A stretch of 64,000 nt of DNA from Flavobacterium sp. W4I14. GTDB lineage: Bacteria > Bacteroidota > Bacteroidia > Sphingobacteriales > Sphingobacteriaceae. The stretch spans positions 4,774,001 to 4,838,000 of the forward strand of contig JAUSZU010000001.1 in assembly GCA_030817875.1 (NCBI GenBank). Reading direction: 5' to 3'. Below are positions 16,793 through 27,279 of the stretch, piece by piece. The position numbers and the translations under genes are program-made. The stretch's first letter is position 1, and every line of letters begins with the position of its first letter. The notes beneath the pieces were generated by a model. It saw nothing but the letters and a program-made list of their open reading frames with translations, was not told the origin of the DNA and made no database searches.

Positions 16793-19700
16793 TTAAAAAG
16801 TTAATCTTAAACCCATATCTACTCCACGTGTAGCCGGAATACCGAGGTTATCGAACCCGAAAGAACCAGATCCACCAACGCCTGCACCACTGCCCGAAAC
16901 TTCAGGATCTACGCCCGAATATTTGGTAATCAGAATCAGGTTTCTGCCAGTTACGGTAAATGCCAGGCCTTTTAATTTCGTTTTAGCTAAAAAGCTGTTT
17001 GGCATGTTGTAGGTTAAAGTGGCGTATCTCAATCTGTACCAACTACCATCCTCTACAAAGTCGTAGCCTTGGTTGGCATAGATGGTTTGATAATAATTTT
17101 GATTTAGCGGAACTGATAGCGCACTTGGCAATCCGGTAGATTCTATAATTCCATCGAAAACTTTTGATCCGCGATCCAGTGTTTTTGTGCTTAAGCCCGA
17201 ACGGACCAATGAATTTTCAGTTGCATTGAATACATCGCCGCCTACCCGGATATCGACCATAAAGGAGAGTGAGAAATTTTTATAGTTGAAGGTATTGGTA
17301 ATGCCCGAAGTAAAATCGGGGTTTCGGTCGCCAATATTAGCTAAAGCTGTTTGCACTTGCGGATAGCCGGTATTACTCAGCAACAGCTGTCCCTGGGCAT
17401 TCCGCTTCCAAACATTGCCGTTGATACCAAATAAACTTCCGTTTAAGAATGCGGCGCCCTGAGCTGCATTTGCAGCCACCCAAGCATCAGATAGTTCCAC
17501 CCGATCTAAAGCACCTGGAAGTTCTTTCACAATTGATTTATTATGTGCAAAGTTGATATCGATGGTCCACCTAAAATCTTTTTTGACAATCGCCTGTGCA
17601 TTTAATACCACCTCAATTCCTTTATTCTGAATGGCACCTCCATTTAGATAAGTAAGGAAAGCTCCGGCTGATGGTGGAACCCTGGTTGCCAATATCTGGT
17701 TATCGGATTTGCTTCTGTAATAGGTAAAATCAATACCAAATCGGTTTTTGATGAACCTTAAGTCTGCTCCAACCTCAAATGCCCGGGTAAACTCAGGTAC
17801 AAGCTGTGGATTTCCAAATGCATTGTTGGCATTGGTAATAAAACCGCGTGGATTGATGGTGAATGTATTGGTAACGGCAGCAAGTGATGTTGTAGTTACA
17901 TGTGGTGGTGCATCTTTACCTACATTGGAATATGCCGCCCTGATCTTTCCGTATGAAAAAATCTGATCATCAGATTTTAGCTTAAGCTCTTTCAATAAAT
18001 CTGTTAAAACAACAGAAGTACTTATTGCCGGATAAAAGAAAGCATTATCGCCAACCGGAATAGTTGAGGTCCAATCGTTCCGCGCCCTTAAGTTTACGTA
18101 GATAATATTCTTCCAATCGAAGTTAAAATCGCCAAATACCCCTACAATCCTTCTGCGGTTTAGGGTTTCAGAAACAGACCGATCGGTAGCAACCGTGTTG
18201 TTAATACTTGGAAAAGTTGGATCTATAAAATTGATGGCATTGGCCGTTAGGGTTTGCACCCTGGTATTTTCGACGTTGTTACCAATGGCCAGGCTGAAGT
18301 TATAATCGTTCCAGAAAGTTTTCTTTGCTGTGGCAATAAAAGTAGATGTGGTAATCTGATTGGTATTGGTATTTTGGGCAATGGCACCTTTCAAGGCATC
18401 AGCCTCTAAAGTTCCAGGCATCCGCACTGCCTTAAAATTCTCGGTATACAGATCGGTACCCAGGCGATAGGTTAGATTTAAAAAGCTAAAGGGATCGTAG
18501 TTGATATTGGCCACCCCGATAAAGCGATTGATCCCACTGTTAATCGGTTTGTTTTGGATGGTCCAGTAAGGATTGTCATTCCCTCCCGGAAAAACCCTTT
18601 GCGAGCCATTCGGATTCAAATAATTGGCCATATCATTATTACGTGGCCAATATAAAGCACCCATAGTACCATTTGCACTCCCTTGCGGTACTGAAGTACG
18701 ATCTGTCCGTACATAGTTAGCAGAGCCACCAACTGTAAGTTTCTCGCCTATTTTGGTATCCGCATTCACCCTGAACGATTTTCTTCTAAAATCAGAATTA
18801 TCTACTATAGAGCCTTGATCTAAAAGTGATGCAGAAGTATAATAAGTGCTTCGCTCAGAACTTCCACTTACCGAAAGATCGTGGCTTTGGGAGAAGGCCG
18901 TTTTGAAGAAATTGTTCAGATTATCGTAAACGGTTTCATTTGCAGCAAATTCCGGCCCCCACGAATTTGGGGCTGTTGCGCTAAAATTACCCGCCTCGCC
19001 TTGTTTATATTTACCTTGCAACTCGGGTAGTTGGTTAACATTATCCAGCGAAAAAGTATTCTGATAAGTAACCTTTGCTGCGCCGCCAGAACCCTTTTTG
19101 GTGGTAATTACGATTGCACCTGAAGCTGCCCTGATTCCATAAAGTGCCGCAGCTGCTGGTCCTTTTAATACCGTTAATGATTCAATATCTTCTGGGTTAA
19201 TATCAATGGCACGGTTTGATGCAGGTGCAGTACTGGCTACAAGCCCTGCCTGACTTACCGGTGTAGAGTTGTCAACAGGGATGCCATCAACCACAAAAAG
19301 CGGTTGGTTATTCCCACTTAGCGAGCTTCCACCCCTGATCATAATATTTGCTGATGAGCCTGGTGCACCACTTGAATTGGTGATCTGTACTCCCGCCACC
19401 TTTCCCTGCATGGCATTTACCAGATTGGGCTGTTGCGAATCGACAATTTCTTTGGCCTTAACGTTTTGGGTAGAGAAACCTAAACTTCTTACTTCCTGCT
19501 TCACACCAAATGCTGTTACGGCTACCTCATTTAGCGTTTTGGCATCTTGCTTTAGCTGGACATTAATTACCCTGTTAGCTCCAATAGGACGTTCTTCGGT
19601 TATCGAACCGATATATACGAAAACCAAAACCTGATCGCTGGTGGCTTTAATGGTATAACGACCATCAGAATCGGTGCTGATTCCTGTAGTGGATCCTTTA

Positions 19701-19837
19701 ACTTTTACCGAAACACCAGGCAACGGCGTACCGTCATCTGCTGATGTTACTTTACCAGAAATGCTTACTTGCTGGGCAAAAATTTGCCCAATCAAAAAAC
19801 ACATTCCCAGAAACAAGAATAGTAGTCTTTTTTTCAT
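16793..19837 (-). CDS. SusC/RagA-family TonB-linked outer-membrane transporter (pair 1)
   Basis: A 1014-residue protein with a signal peptide (to about IFAQQ), a carboxypeptidase-like regulatory domain (about 24-105, GKVTSADDGTPLPGVSVKVK), a TonB plug (about 115-230, with IMIRGGSSLSGNNQPLFVVDGIPVD) and a 22-strand barrel ending in VDMGLRLTF. Energy is taken from TonB/ExbBD in the inner membrane to import a large ligand with its SusD partner just downstream. I see no N-terminal secretin/TonB STN domain, so there is no sign of anti-sigma control. It is divergent from a metallophosphoesterase fusion gene at 20214; shared regulation is possible. Confidence 0.95.
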   Translation of the reverse strand: MKKRLLFLFLGMCFLIGQIFAQQVSISGKVTSADDGTPLPGVSVKVKGSTTGISTDSDGRYTIKATSDQVLVFVYIGSITEERPIGANRVINVQLKQDAKTLNEVAVTAFGVKQEVRSLGFSTQNVKAKEIVDSQQPNLVNAMQGKVAGVQITNSSGAPGSSANIMIRGGSSLSGNNQPLFVVDGIPVDNSTPVSQAGLVASTAPASNRAIDINPEDIESLTVLKGPAAAALYGIRAASGAIVITTKKGSGGAAKVTYQNTFSLDNVNQLPELQGKYKQGEAGNFSATAPNSWGPEFAANETVYDNLNNFFKTAFSQSHDLSVSGSSERSTYYTSASLLDQGSIVDNSDFRRKSFRVNADTKIGEKLTVGGSANYVRTDRTSVPQGSANGTMGALYWPRNNDMANYLNPNGSQRVFPGGNDNPYWTIQNKPINSGINRFIGVANINYDPFSFLNLTYRLGTDLYTENFKAVRMPGTLEADALKGAIAQNTNTNQITTSTFIATAKKTFWNDYNFSLAIGNNVENTRVQTLTANAINFIDPTFPSINNTVATDRSVSETLNRRRIVGVFGDFNFDWKNIIYVNLRARNDWTSTIPVGDNAFFYPAISTSVVLTDLLKELKLKSDDQIFSYGKIRAAYSNVGKDAPPHVTTTSLAAVTNTFTINPRGFITNANNAFGNPQLVPEFTRAFEVGADLRFIKNRFGIDFTYYRSKSDNQILATRVPPSAGAFLTYLNGGAIQNKGIEVVLNAQAIVKKDFRWTIDINFAHNKSIVKELPGALDRVELSDAWVAANAAQGAAFLNGSLFGINGNVWKRNAQGQLLLSNTGYPQVQTALANIGDRNPDFTSGITNTFNYKNFSLSFMVDIRVGGDVFNATENSLVRSGLSTKTLDRGSKVFDGIIESTGLPSALSVPLNQNYYQTIYANQGYDFVEDGSWYRLRYATLTYNMPNSFLAKTKLKGLAFTVTGRNLILITKYSGVDPEVSGSGAGVGGSGSFGFDNLGIPATRGVDMGLRLTF

Positions 19838-20213
19838 AAAATTAATTAATTAAGGATTAGAAATGATGAATAAATACAAAAAACACAGATTAACACTCAG
19901 TTATCTTAAATATCAAGAATATTTTCTTACTAAAAGAAAGCATCTCAGCCTTTTTACATAAAGCTTGGCGATTGCTCAAATATGTAAACATATTCAACAA
20001 AATCAACATCGGGCAACAGTTCATCAGGATGCCATTAAGTCCCGAGAATAAAAGGGCTCCATTACCAAACCTAAATTGTTTTAGTTTAGTCCCTCATTTA
20101 GCCTGATTCTTACGTCCTGCAACACCTTTATTAACATGTAATATTGGTATTACAGCTCTGTTTTAACCCTAAAAAATACCGATTTTTAGCGTAAACAATT
20201 TAACGAAAAACAA
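19838..20213. other. Divergent intergenic region
   Basis: This 376 bp gap separates the SusC pair 1 start from the metallophosphoesterase start, so it must hold two promoters. I see a short palindrome AATATGTAAACATATT at 19979-19994 that could be a regulator site. I see no CGCA-box array like those of the neighbouring Sus operons and no ORF. Confidence 0.5.
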
Positions 20214-22046
20214 ATGAAATACCCCATTCTTTTACTGTTTGCTGTTCTGTTATCGCTCGCTGTAAAAGCCCAAAATTTTAAATATGCTTTTGTAACCGAT
20301 ACCCACGTTGGGTCGTCAACAGGTGAAGAAGATCTTAACCGAACTGTTGCTGATTTAAATACGCTAAATGACATCGATTTTGTGATCATTACTGGAGATA
20401 TCACCGAAATGGGCACCAATAATGAGCTTAAACTGGCTAAAGATATCTTATCGAAATTAAATAAACCATATCACATTATACCCGGAAACCACGATACCGG
20501 ATGGTCAGAATCAGGGGGTGTAAATTTTATCAAAGCGTTTGGCGGCGATAAATTTATTTTCGATCATAATGGCTATCGTTTTATTGCATGTGCATCTGGT
20601 CCTTACGTAAGGATGAGCGATGGACACATTCCAAGGGATGCTACTGTTTGGCTGGACAGTGTGCTTAAAGCAACACCTAAAAATATGCCCATTATTTTTG
20701 CCAATCACTACCCATTGGATAACAGCTTGGATAATTGGTACGAAGCAACAGATAAGTTAAAGAAATATAATATCCAGTATGCCATTTGCGGCCATGGACA
20801 CAATAATCATCCTTATAATTTTGAAGGTATTGAAGCCACAATGGGCCGCTCTAACCTAAGGGCAAAGGATAGTATTGGTGGGTACAACATTGTAACAATG
20901 GCCAGGGATAGTGCATTTTTTCAGGTTAAAAAACCAACTCAGGATATTCTTCCTGCATGGCGAAAAATTGCACTAAAAACTTTTCAGGCTGATCCAAAAA
21001 AATATGATCGCCCTGATTTTGCCATCAACAATAAATATTCAGGCACAAAAGAAGTTTGGACTTATCACTCTAATGCCAATGTGGTAAACACACCAACCTA
21101 CGCATCAAACAATGTTATTTTTGGCAATAGCTTAGGTTTGGTTGAAGCCTTAAATAAAAATACCGGAAAGAAAGTATGGACATTTAAAACCAAAGGCGCG
21201 ATCTACTCATCACCAGTTGCTGTTAACAATATGGTTATCTTCGGTTCAGGGGATGGCACAATTTACGCATTAAGTGCAAAAACAGGAAAAGAAATCTGGC
21301 ACAAAGAAACAACTAACTCGGTATTGGGTTCGCCGGTAATTAGCGGGCAACAGGTATATATAGGTGGCAGCGATAATACCTTTAGGGCATTGGATGTTAA
21401 AACAGGGAATGAAATATGGGCATTTAAAGAAGTAGAAGGTACAATTGTGGGCAAACCACTTATTTATCAGGGCAAAATTATTTTTGGCTCCTGGGGCAGG
21501 CATCTATACGCACTTGATATTAACAGCGGGAACTTGTTGTGGAAATGGAACAATGGCCAGGGTAACCGGATGTTTTCGCCAGCTATGGTAACGCCTGTAG
21601 CTTATAACGGCATCGTTTACATTGCAGCCCCCGACCGCTATTTAACAGCTATTGATGCTAACAATGGCAGCACGCTTTGGCGAAACAAAGAAGCTACGGT
21701 TCGGGAATCGATCGGACAATCGGCAGACAGTACCATTATTTATGGCAAAACCATGCAGGACGAAATCGTAGCTTATAAAGCGCAGGCACAAGATCCGGGT
21801 GTACTTTGGCGATATAATGTAGGCTTTGGATATGAACATGTACCCTCTATGTTGATTGAAAAGGACGGAAAGGTATTTTTTGGAACAAAGAATGGTGTTA
21901 TTTATGCTATCGATCCTAAACAACAAAGCACGGTTTGGGCACACAAAATAGACAACTCAATGATCAATACCGTGAATGTGGTTGATGGAAAAAATCTTGT
22001 CGTAAGCACTATGGATGGTAAAGTAGTGTGGTTAAGCACGAAATAA
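20214..22046 (+). CDS. Secreted calcineurin-like metallophosphoesterase fused to a PQQ-type beta-propeller
   Basis: A 610-residue protein with a signal peptide (to about VKAQ). Residues about 22-240 are a calcineurin-like phosphoesterase with all metal motifs: DTHVG, GDITEM, GNHD, NHYP and GHGHNN. From about residue 280 a seven- or eight-bladed PQQ/quinoprotein-like propeller follows, with repeated units of the form SGDGTIYALSAKTGKEIW. Such propellers without dehydrogenase residues usually serve as binding scaffolds. The enzyme would hydrolyse a phosphate ester or diester outside the inner membrane; substrate unknown. It lies between two Sus pairs and ends at a strong bidirectional terminator, suggesting a single-gene transcript. 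The fusion rather than separate domains is the notable point. Confidence 0.87.
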   Translation: MKYPILLLFAVLLSLAVKAQNFKYAFVTDTHVGSSTGEEDLNRTVADLNTLNDIDFVIITGDITEMGTNNELKLAKDILSKLNKPYHIIPGNHDTGWSESGGVNFIKAFGGDKFIFDHNGYRFIACASGPYVRMSDGHIPRDATVWLDSVLKATPKNMPIIFANHYPLDNSLDNWYEATDKLKKYNIQYAICGHGHNNHPYNFEGIEATMGRSNLRAKDSIGGYNIVTMARDSAFFQVKKPTQDILPAWRKIALKTFQADPKKYDRPDFAINNKYSGTKEVWTYHSNANVVNTPTYASNNVIFGNSLGLVEALNKNTGKKVWTFKTKGAIYSSPVAVNNMVIFGSGDGTIYALSAKTGKEIWHKETTNSVLGSPVISGQQVYIGGSDNTFRALDVKTGNEIWAFKEVEGTIVGKPLIYQGKIIFGSWGRHLYALDINSGNLLWKWNNGQGNRMFSPAMVTPVAYNGIVYIAAPDRYLTAIDANNGSTLWRNKEATVRESIGQSADSTIIYGKTMQDEIVAYKAQAQDPGVLWRYNVGFGYEHVPSMLIEKDGKVFFGTKNGVIYAIDPKQQSTVWAHKIDNSMINTVNVVDGKNLVVSTMDGKVVWLSTK

Positions 22047-22057
22047 TAAGCATAAAA

Positions 22058-22086
22058 AACCTCCTCAATTTTAAGTTGAGGAGGTT
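22058..22086. terminator. Bidirectional intrinsic terminator
   Basis: AACCTCCTCAA (22058-22068) and TTGAGGAGGTT (22076-22086) form a perfect 11-bp stem, with an A-run before it and an A/T-rich tail after it. It lies between the convergent ends of the metallophosphoesterase gene and the SusD gene of pair 2 and can serve both. Confidence 0.8.
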
Positions 22087-22109
22087 ATAAAAAATTTCTT
22101 TATAAAAAA

Positions 22110-23762
22110 TTACCAGCCTGGATTTTGCTGTAGTGTATTTGAAGGATACAAACTAATCTGACCTGTTGGAATTGCCGATAAATAGTTTTTTGGATCTACA
22201 AATGTTCTGGTTAAGGTTGTTGCGTAAGGAACAATATAGCCTTCTGCATTTCTTAAAACCTTACCATTATCAGGCACTTTTGCACCTAAAAAGGCCTCAA
22301 CATTTTGAGCTCTATCTAAGTATTTCCCTTTCTTCCAACGCATCAAATCCTGATACCTAAATCCGTTCATCATTAATTCTACCCTACGTTCACGTCGTAT
22401 TTCCCACATCAAGGGAGAAACATCTGCATCTCTTTTCGGATCGGCAATTGCGGTTGTACCAGCAGCTACATTCCCGCCACCTGTAACGTTAAGCTTTGCA
22501 ATTCCCGCGCGGGTTCTTAAAAGGTTAACTGATTTATCCATATCTGCCTGAACAAAAGTAAGCTTACCTATTTGATCAAGGATTGCGGTAATTTCTGCAT
22601 AATTAAGCAAAACTTCAGGATAGTAAAAAATAGGCGCATCGGTTTCATTAAAGGGCGCTAATTGGTTGGAAGCCGGATTTAGAAATTTAGACGGACGATA
22701 ACCGGTACTCGAACTATAACCGTTTACCAAAGTACCGTTATAGCACAAAAAGTTATCAATGGTACCCAATAACCGGTTATCTCTATTTGCCCTAAGTGTA
22801 GTAATGGTATTATCGCCCTGGTAAAGTGGAGATTGGCTTATTGGCAAACCATCGGTTGCAGGATAAGCCTCAACAGCTGATTTGGTTAAACCACTCATTT
22901 GGGTGGTAGCATTGGTATAACCAATTACTGAGTGCGTTAATACACCAGCTAAATATCTTTTATAAAGCAGAACCTCTTTGTTTCCTGCCAAATCCATTGA
23001 ACTATAAATACTTCTATAATCAGCATTAAGGGTATATTTACCTGTCATTAGTTTTTCGCAGGCATCTTTACCCTGCGTTAAAAATTTATCAGCATCTGGC
23101 AAGGATAACTCTGTATGGTAAACTCGATAAGAGCCTTCGAAAAGGCAAATCCTGGCTTTTAAAGCCAGCGCAACGTCGCGGTTTACAACATTATCGCCAT
23201 CGTTAACACGGATGTTTTCTACGGCATAATTGATATCACTTAAAACACTATCCATTACCAATTGACGGGTATCGCGAGGTTTGTAAATCACATCTGTTTG
23301 GGCAACATCTAAAGATTTGCTGATGTATGGAACTCCGCCAAAAGTTTTTACCTTATTGAAATAATCCATAGCCCTAAAAAATTTCGCAATTCCATTCCAA
23401 TGCTTTTTCGCTTCATCACCCATCGGTACCTGATTAATCCGCTCTAACATGATGTTGGCTTTACGGACATAAGTCCAATCCCAATCTGCCGAAGTTGTTG
23501 GTGCGGTTAATGCAAAATTTTGGAACGTCGCCGCATTTTGATCATCTGATAGGGTTGAAAAATAAAAATCGGCAGTTGTACCTGTTCCAAAACCTGTAAA
23601 CAAGGCATAAAAACCCCAGTTATAAGTCCGAACATTGTTTTCGCTCGTCCAAAAATTGTCGTCAGAAAATTGGTCGGGTGTATCTACATTTAAATCTTTG
23701 GAGCAACTAATGCCTAAGATTGCAATAAATGATAGATATAATATTGATTTAATTAATTTCAT
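22110..23762 (-). CDS. SusD/RagB-family nutrient-binding lipoprotein (pair 2)
   Basis: A 550-residue lipoprotein with lipobox ILGISC (Cys20). It shows the classical RagB/SusD pattern: an N-terminal FWTSENNVRTYNWGFYALF segment, TPR-like helices (RDVALALKARICLFEGSYRVYH), and the C-terminal MWEIRRERRVELMMNGFRYQDLMRWKKG signature. The protein would bind its oligomeric ligand at the cell surface and close over SusC. The SusC stop lies 8 bp upstream, so they share an operon. It is intact although its SusC partner is frameshifted, which raises the question of whether the pair is functional. Confidence 0.94.
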   Translation of the reverse strand: MKLIKSILYLSFIAILGISCSKDLNVDTPDQFSDDNFWTSENNVRTYNWGFYALFTGFGTGTTADFYFSTLSDDQNAATFQNFALTAPTTSADWDWTYVRKANIMLERINQVPMGDEAKKHWNGIAKFFRAMDYFNKVKTFGGVPYISKSLDVAQTDVIYKPRDTRQLVMDSVLSDINYAVENIRVNDGDNVVNRDVALALKARICLFEGSYRVYHTELSLPDADKFLTQGKDACEKLMTGKYTLNADYRSIYSSMDLAGNKEVLLYKRYLAGVLTHSVIGYTNATTQMSGLTKSAVEAYPATDGLPISQSPLYQGDNTITTLRANRDNRLLGTIDNFLCYNGTLVNGYSSSTGYRPSKFLNPASNQLAPFNETDAPIFYYPEVLLNYAEITAILDQIGKLTFVQADMDKSVNLLRTRAGIAKLNVTGGGNVAAGTTAIADPKRDADVSPLMWEIRRERRVELMMNGFRYQDLMRWKKGKYLDRAQNVEAFLGAKVPDNGKVLRNAEGYIVPYATTLTRTFVDPKNYLSAIPTGQISLYPSNTLQQNPGW

Positions 23763-23770
23763 GGCTCTTA

Positions 23771-26700
23771 TTATAATGTTAAGTTAACACCGAAAGAATA
23801 TTGTCTGTTAAATGGAAAGGTACGCCCTGTATAGCCAGCTTCTCCATCTGTCATTTCAGGATCTATTGGTGCACCTACGTTCGAAATTGTTGCAAGGTTT
23901 TGTCCACTCAGGTAAATTCTAAATTTCTCAATTCCATATTTTTTCAACCAGTTATTTGGCAAGGTATAGCCGATGGTTACATTCTTTAACCGGGCATAAG
24001 CCAGGTTTAATAAATATTTAGATTGAGGGTAGAAGTTATTTCCGCTGGCCGGGAACTGAGCAATTTTAGTTGCGCTGTTGCCAATGTAAGGACGAGGATA
24101 AAATGCATTTGGATTTGAAGGTGTCCAGTAATCTAACTGGTTAGCATACATAATATCAGCATTGCCATAAGCAGGGATAATCATGGTGCCCAGGCCCCAA
24201 TAATCACGCTTGCCAACACCCTGAATATATACATCGATATCAAAGCCTTTAAAAGCTCCACCTAAACGGGCACTGTATTGATACCTGGGCTGGCTATTAC
24301 CAATAACCTTCAAATCGCCATGGTCGTCGGCCGTACCCTTACCTTGATTAATTACACCATCTCCATTTAAATCTTTATATTTCACATCACCTACCCCGTA
24401 AACAAAGTTTCCATTTTGCAAAGCTACCTGACTAGGAGAATTTTTCACCTCGTCTGCAGATTGGAAAAAACCTTCTGTTTCGAAACCCCAAAATTTCACC
24501 ATATTGCTGTCCTACATAAAAACCATTATTTTGATAGTTGGCATTGTTTTGATAAATTAAATTAGACGGGTTATTCCATTTCGTAAATACCGTTTTATTA
24601 TCTGCCAAGGTTAAGGTAGCATAGAGGTTAAGGTCTTTATTAACCGGATAGTTTAAGTCTAAACTGATTTCATAACCACGGTTTCTGAAATTTCCAGCAT
24701 TAATTTTTGGTCCGGCTGTGCCAAAAGTAGATGGAACAGATGTTGACTGTAACATGCCTTTGGTATCTCGTTGATAATAATCAACCGATAAACCGATGTA
24801 ACTTTTCCAGAAACGTATATCCGTACCAAAGTCTAGTGTTTGAATTTTCTCCCAGGTTAAAGACTGTGCAACTGCAATTGGCGCTGCAACTCCCTGAACC
24901 AATGTAGTACCAGATGGTGTGATCCAATTAACAGATGAACCAGTCATTGTAGGAATATAATATTGTCCCCCAACGTTTTGATTTCCTACTGAACCATAAG
25001 ATGCTCTGAGTTTAAGGTCATCAACATAAGGTTTAATAAAGTTCATAAATTTTTCTTCAGTTAAACGGTAACCTGCAGAAGCTGAAGGAAAAAAGCCCCA
25101 TCTATCTAATTTAGAAAAGGCTGATGAACCATCATATCTTCCGTTTACTTCCAACAAGTACTTGCCTTTGTAATCGTAGTTAAAACGTCCAAAATAACCG
25201 GCATAAGCGCCAACTGGATATGAAATGGTACCATTTACGGTACCATGGTAACCACTGGCCAATTGTGTGCCTACTGCTAATGCCAATTCACCTCTTGTAG
25301 GGTCTAAAACCGTATTTTTAGCTGCTGTAAATTGAACATTATCGTAGTTCTCGGAGTTTACACCTCCAGTAAGCTTAATATTATGATTTGTAGCAATCGT
25401 TTTTTGATACGTTGCATATGCATTCAGCGTGTTAACCATGTTTCTGGTTTCACCATAACTTACAATATCTTGCGATGCAGTTGCAATATTTGCCACAAGA
25501 GGTGGCGTGCCTGCTGTCCAGAAATCGATCGCATTTATTGGCCCTCCAACTTCATGCCTAAGCGCATTAGCTCTACCAAGCGTATAATCGGCACGGATGC
25601 TTAAATCTTTTGTGATTTTAATGGTTGCACCAAGATCTACACGACTGTAATTTTCGGTTACATTAGATGTTTGTGCGTTGGCTAGATAAGCAGGTGTATG
25701 CCTGAAATAGTTTCCATTATATTTGCCGTACGGAAAGTAAGAACCCCATCTCCAGAAATAGTACCAGTAGTTTTGGTATTGGTACGGATAATCGTACTTA
25801 AAGTTTCTGAAGAGAAGTTTCGCGTCTACATCCAACCATTTGGTTGCAGCAACATTTATCGAACCGCTGATGTTGTATTTATTAATTTCATCAGGATTTA
25901 ATTTAAAAATACCACCCTCATTTGCGTAACCGCCAGATAAATAATATCCAATTTTATCGCTTCCACCTTGTAAACTCAAGTTATGGCTAGACTGAGCAGT
26001 GTAGTCTTTCAGCATTTCCTTTTTTGGGTCCCAAACTTTATAAAAATAAACACGGCCATCTACATAATCAAAATCCTGGCCTAAAATCATGTCATTACCA
26101 GTATTTGTAGCCGCATATTTATTCTGCCAGTTGGCAATGCCGTCTTTGAGTTTGGTTAACTGCATACCAAAAGTTTCGGGCGATGTTGTACCTGCTCTTA
26201 CTGATGCATCATAAAGTGCCTGCAATTCTGGAACAGGATCTGCGAAATCAGCCAATACCGTTGGTTTGTTCCAAGAGAAATTGTTAGTATAAACTATTTT
26301 TGTCGGCTGGTTTTTCTTGCCCGATTTGGTTTTTATTAAAACCACTCCAAAAGCCGCTCTGGCGCCATAAATTGAAGTCGATGCTGCATCTTTTAAAACA
26401 GAAACACTTTCAATATCAGCCGGGTTAATGATGGAAAGATCGGGAGTCTCTACGTTATCAACAATAATTAACGGTCTGCTATTTCCATTTATGGAACCAA
26501 CTCCCCTAATGTTAATGTTTGGCCCTGCAGTTAACCCACCATTGCCATAAGTAATGGTTAAACCAGGAACAACACCTTGTAATGCTTTTGTAGGATCGTT
26601 TAAGGGCTTGCTTCCAAAGGTTTTTGCAACATCTACCGTGGTTACTGCGCCCGTTAAGTTTGCCTTTTTCTGTGTGCCAAAGCCTACAACAACAACTTCC

Positions 26701-27002
26701 TGAAGCCCTTGTGAATTGGAAGCCAACGAAACATTAATTGTGTTGCCCGTACCCACAGTTTTTTCCTGAGTAGCATAACCTATAAAAGAAAATACCAAGA
26801 CATCACCTTTGCTGGCTTTTATAGCATACGCTCCACTGCCATCTGTTTGTACTACGGTGGTTCCTGTTTTTATTTTAACTGAAACACCGGGTATTGGTCC
26901 ATCCTCAGACGTAACCTTACCTGTAATGGTAGTTTGTTGTGCAATGGCATGAGCCAGCAACAAAAACATACCAAGAAAAATTAATAGTAGTTTTTTTTTC
27001 AT
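23771..27002 (-). pseudogene. SusC/RagA-family TonB-linked transporter (pair 2), frameshifted
   Basis: The gene starts at ATG 27002 (MKKKLLLIFLG; the open frame extends nine bases further to a TTG). It has a signal peptide, regulatory domain (GKVTSEDGPIPGVSVKIK), plug (INIRGVGSINGNSRPLIIVD) and most of the barrel. Near 24486-24496 the frame changes: the sequence reads GEILGF then nonsense to a stop at 24432. The other frame continues as GFETEGFFQSADEV and the remaining barrel to 23771, ending QYSFGVNLTL. One extra base in the run AATTTTGGGG (minus strand) explains everything; without it the junction reads GEIWGFETEGFF and the protein is about 1077 residues. No other lesion is visible. Loss of the last barrel strands should abolish insertion, unless the base is a sequencing error. 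Confidence 0.88.
24486..24496 (-). other. Frameshift position in SusC of pair 2
   Basis: On the plus strand CCCCAAAATTT; the minus strand reads AAATTTTGGGG. Removing one T (or G) restores a continuous SusC frame, GEIWGFETEG. The site is a double homopolymer, typical of slippage or base-calling errors. Confidence 0.8.
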
Positions 27003-27052
27003 AATCACCAAAGAGGAAAAAGTTTATAGTTGTTAGTTAGAACCCAGAAACA

Positions 27053-27066
27053 CGCAAAATACCGCA
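27053..27066. promoter_or_regulatory. CGCA-box pair upstream of SusC pair 2
   Basis: CGCAAAATACCGCA: two CGCA boxes exactly 10 bp apart, 51 bp before the SusC start at 27002. The same architecture recurs at 27156-27179, 32820-32833 and 32925-32948, and it is not expected of random AT-rich sequence. It is a candidate operator for the DeoR-type regulator at 33005, since DeoR-family proteins often bind short repeats at helical spacing. Confidence 0.5.
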
Positions 27067-27155
27067 TATTCCTGAATTTTAAGTAAATATCACGATTGTT
27101 TTTCACTTAAATGCAAATAATTGGCGTATTCGAATTGTAATTAGTTTGATATTAT

Positions 27156-27179
27156 TGCACAAAACCGCATAATAGCGCA
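27156..27179. promoter_or_regulatory. Triple CGCA-box array between Sus operons
   Basis: TGCA at 27156, CGCA at 27166 and CGCA at 27176, each 10 bp apart (CGCATAATAGCGCA is the core). It lies about 155 bp upstream of the frameshifted SusC and could act as an upstream operator of the same regulator. Confidence 0.5.
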
Positions 27180-27228
27180 ATTAAGACAGGCTCTAAACAC
27201 ACCTTAATGTTAAAAAATTAACAAAAAA

Positions 27229-27256
27229 AGGCCGCCACTTAATCCAGCGGCGACCT
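27229..27256 (-). terminator. Intrinsic terminator of the pair 3 operon
   Basis: AGGCCGCC (27229-27236) pairs with GGCGACCT (27249-27256) with one mismatch. On the minus strand the stem is followed by a run of seven T residues (A-run at 27223-27229). It lies just past the DUF4397 gene stop. Confidence 0.7.
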
Positions 27257-27279
27257 AATAAAATAAAAGAGAGAAAAAA

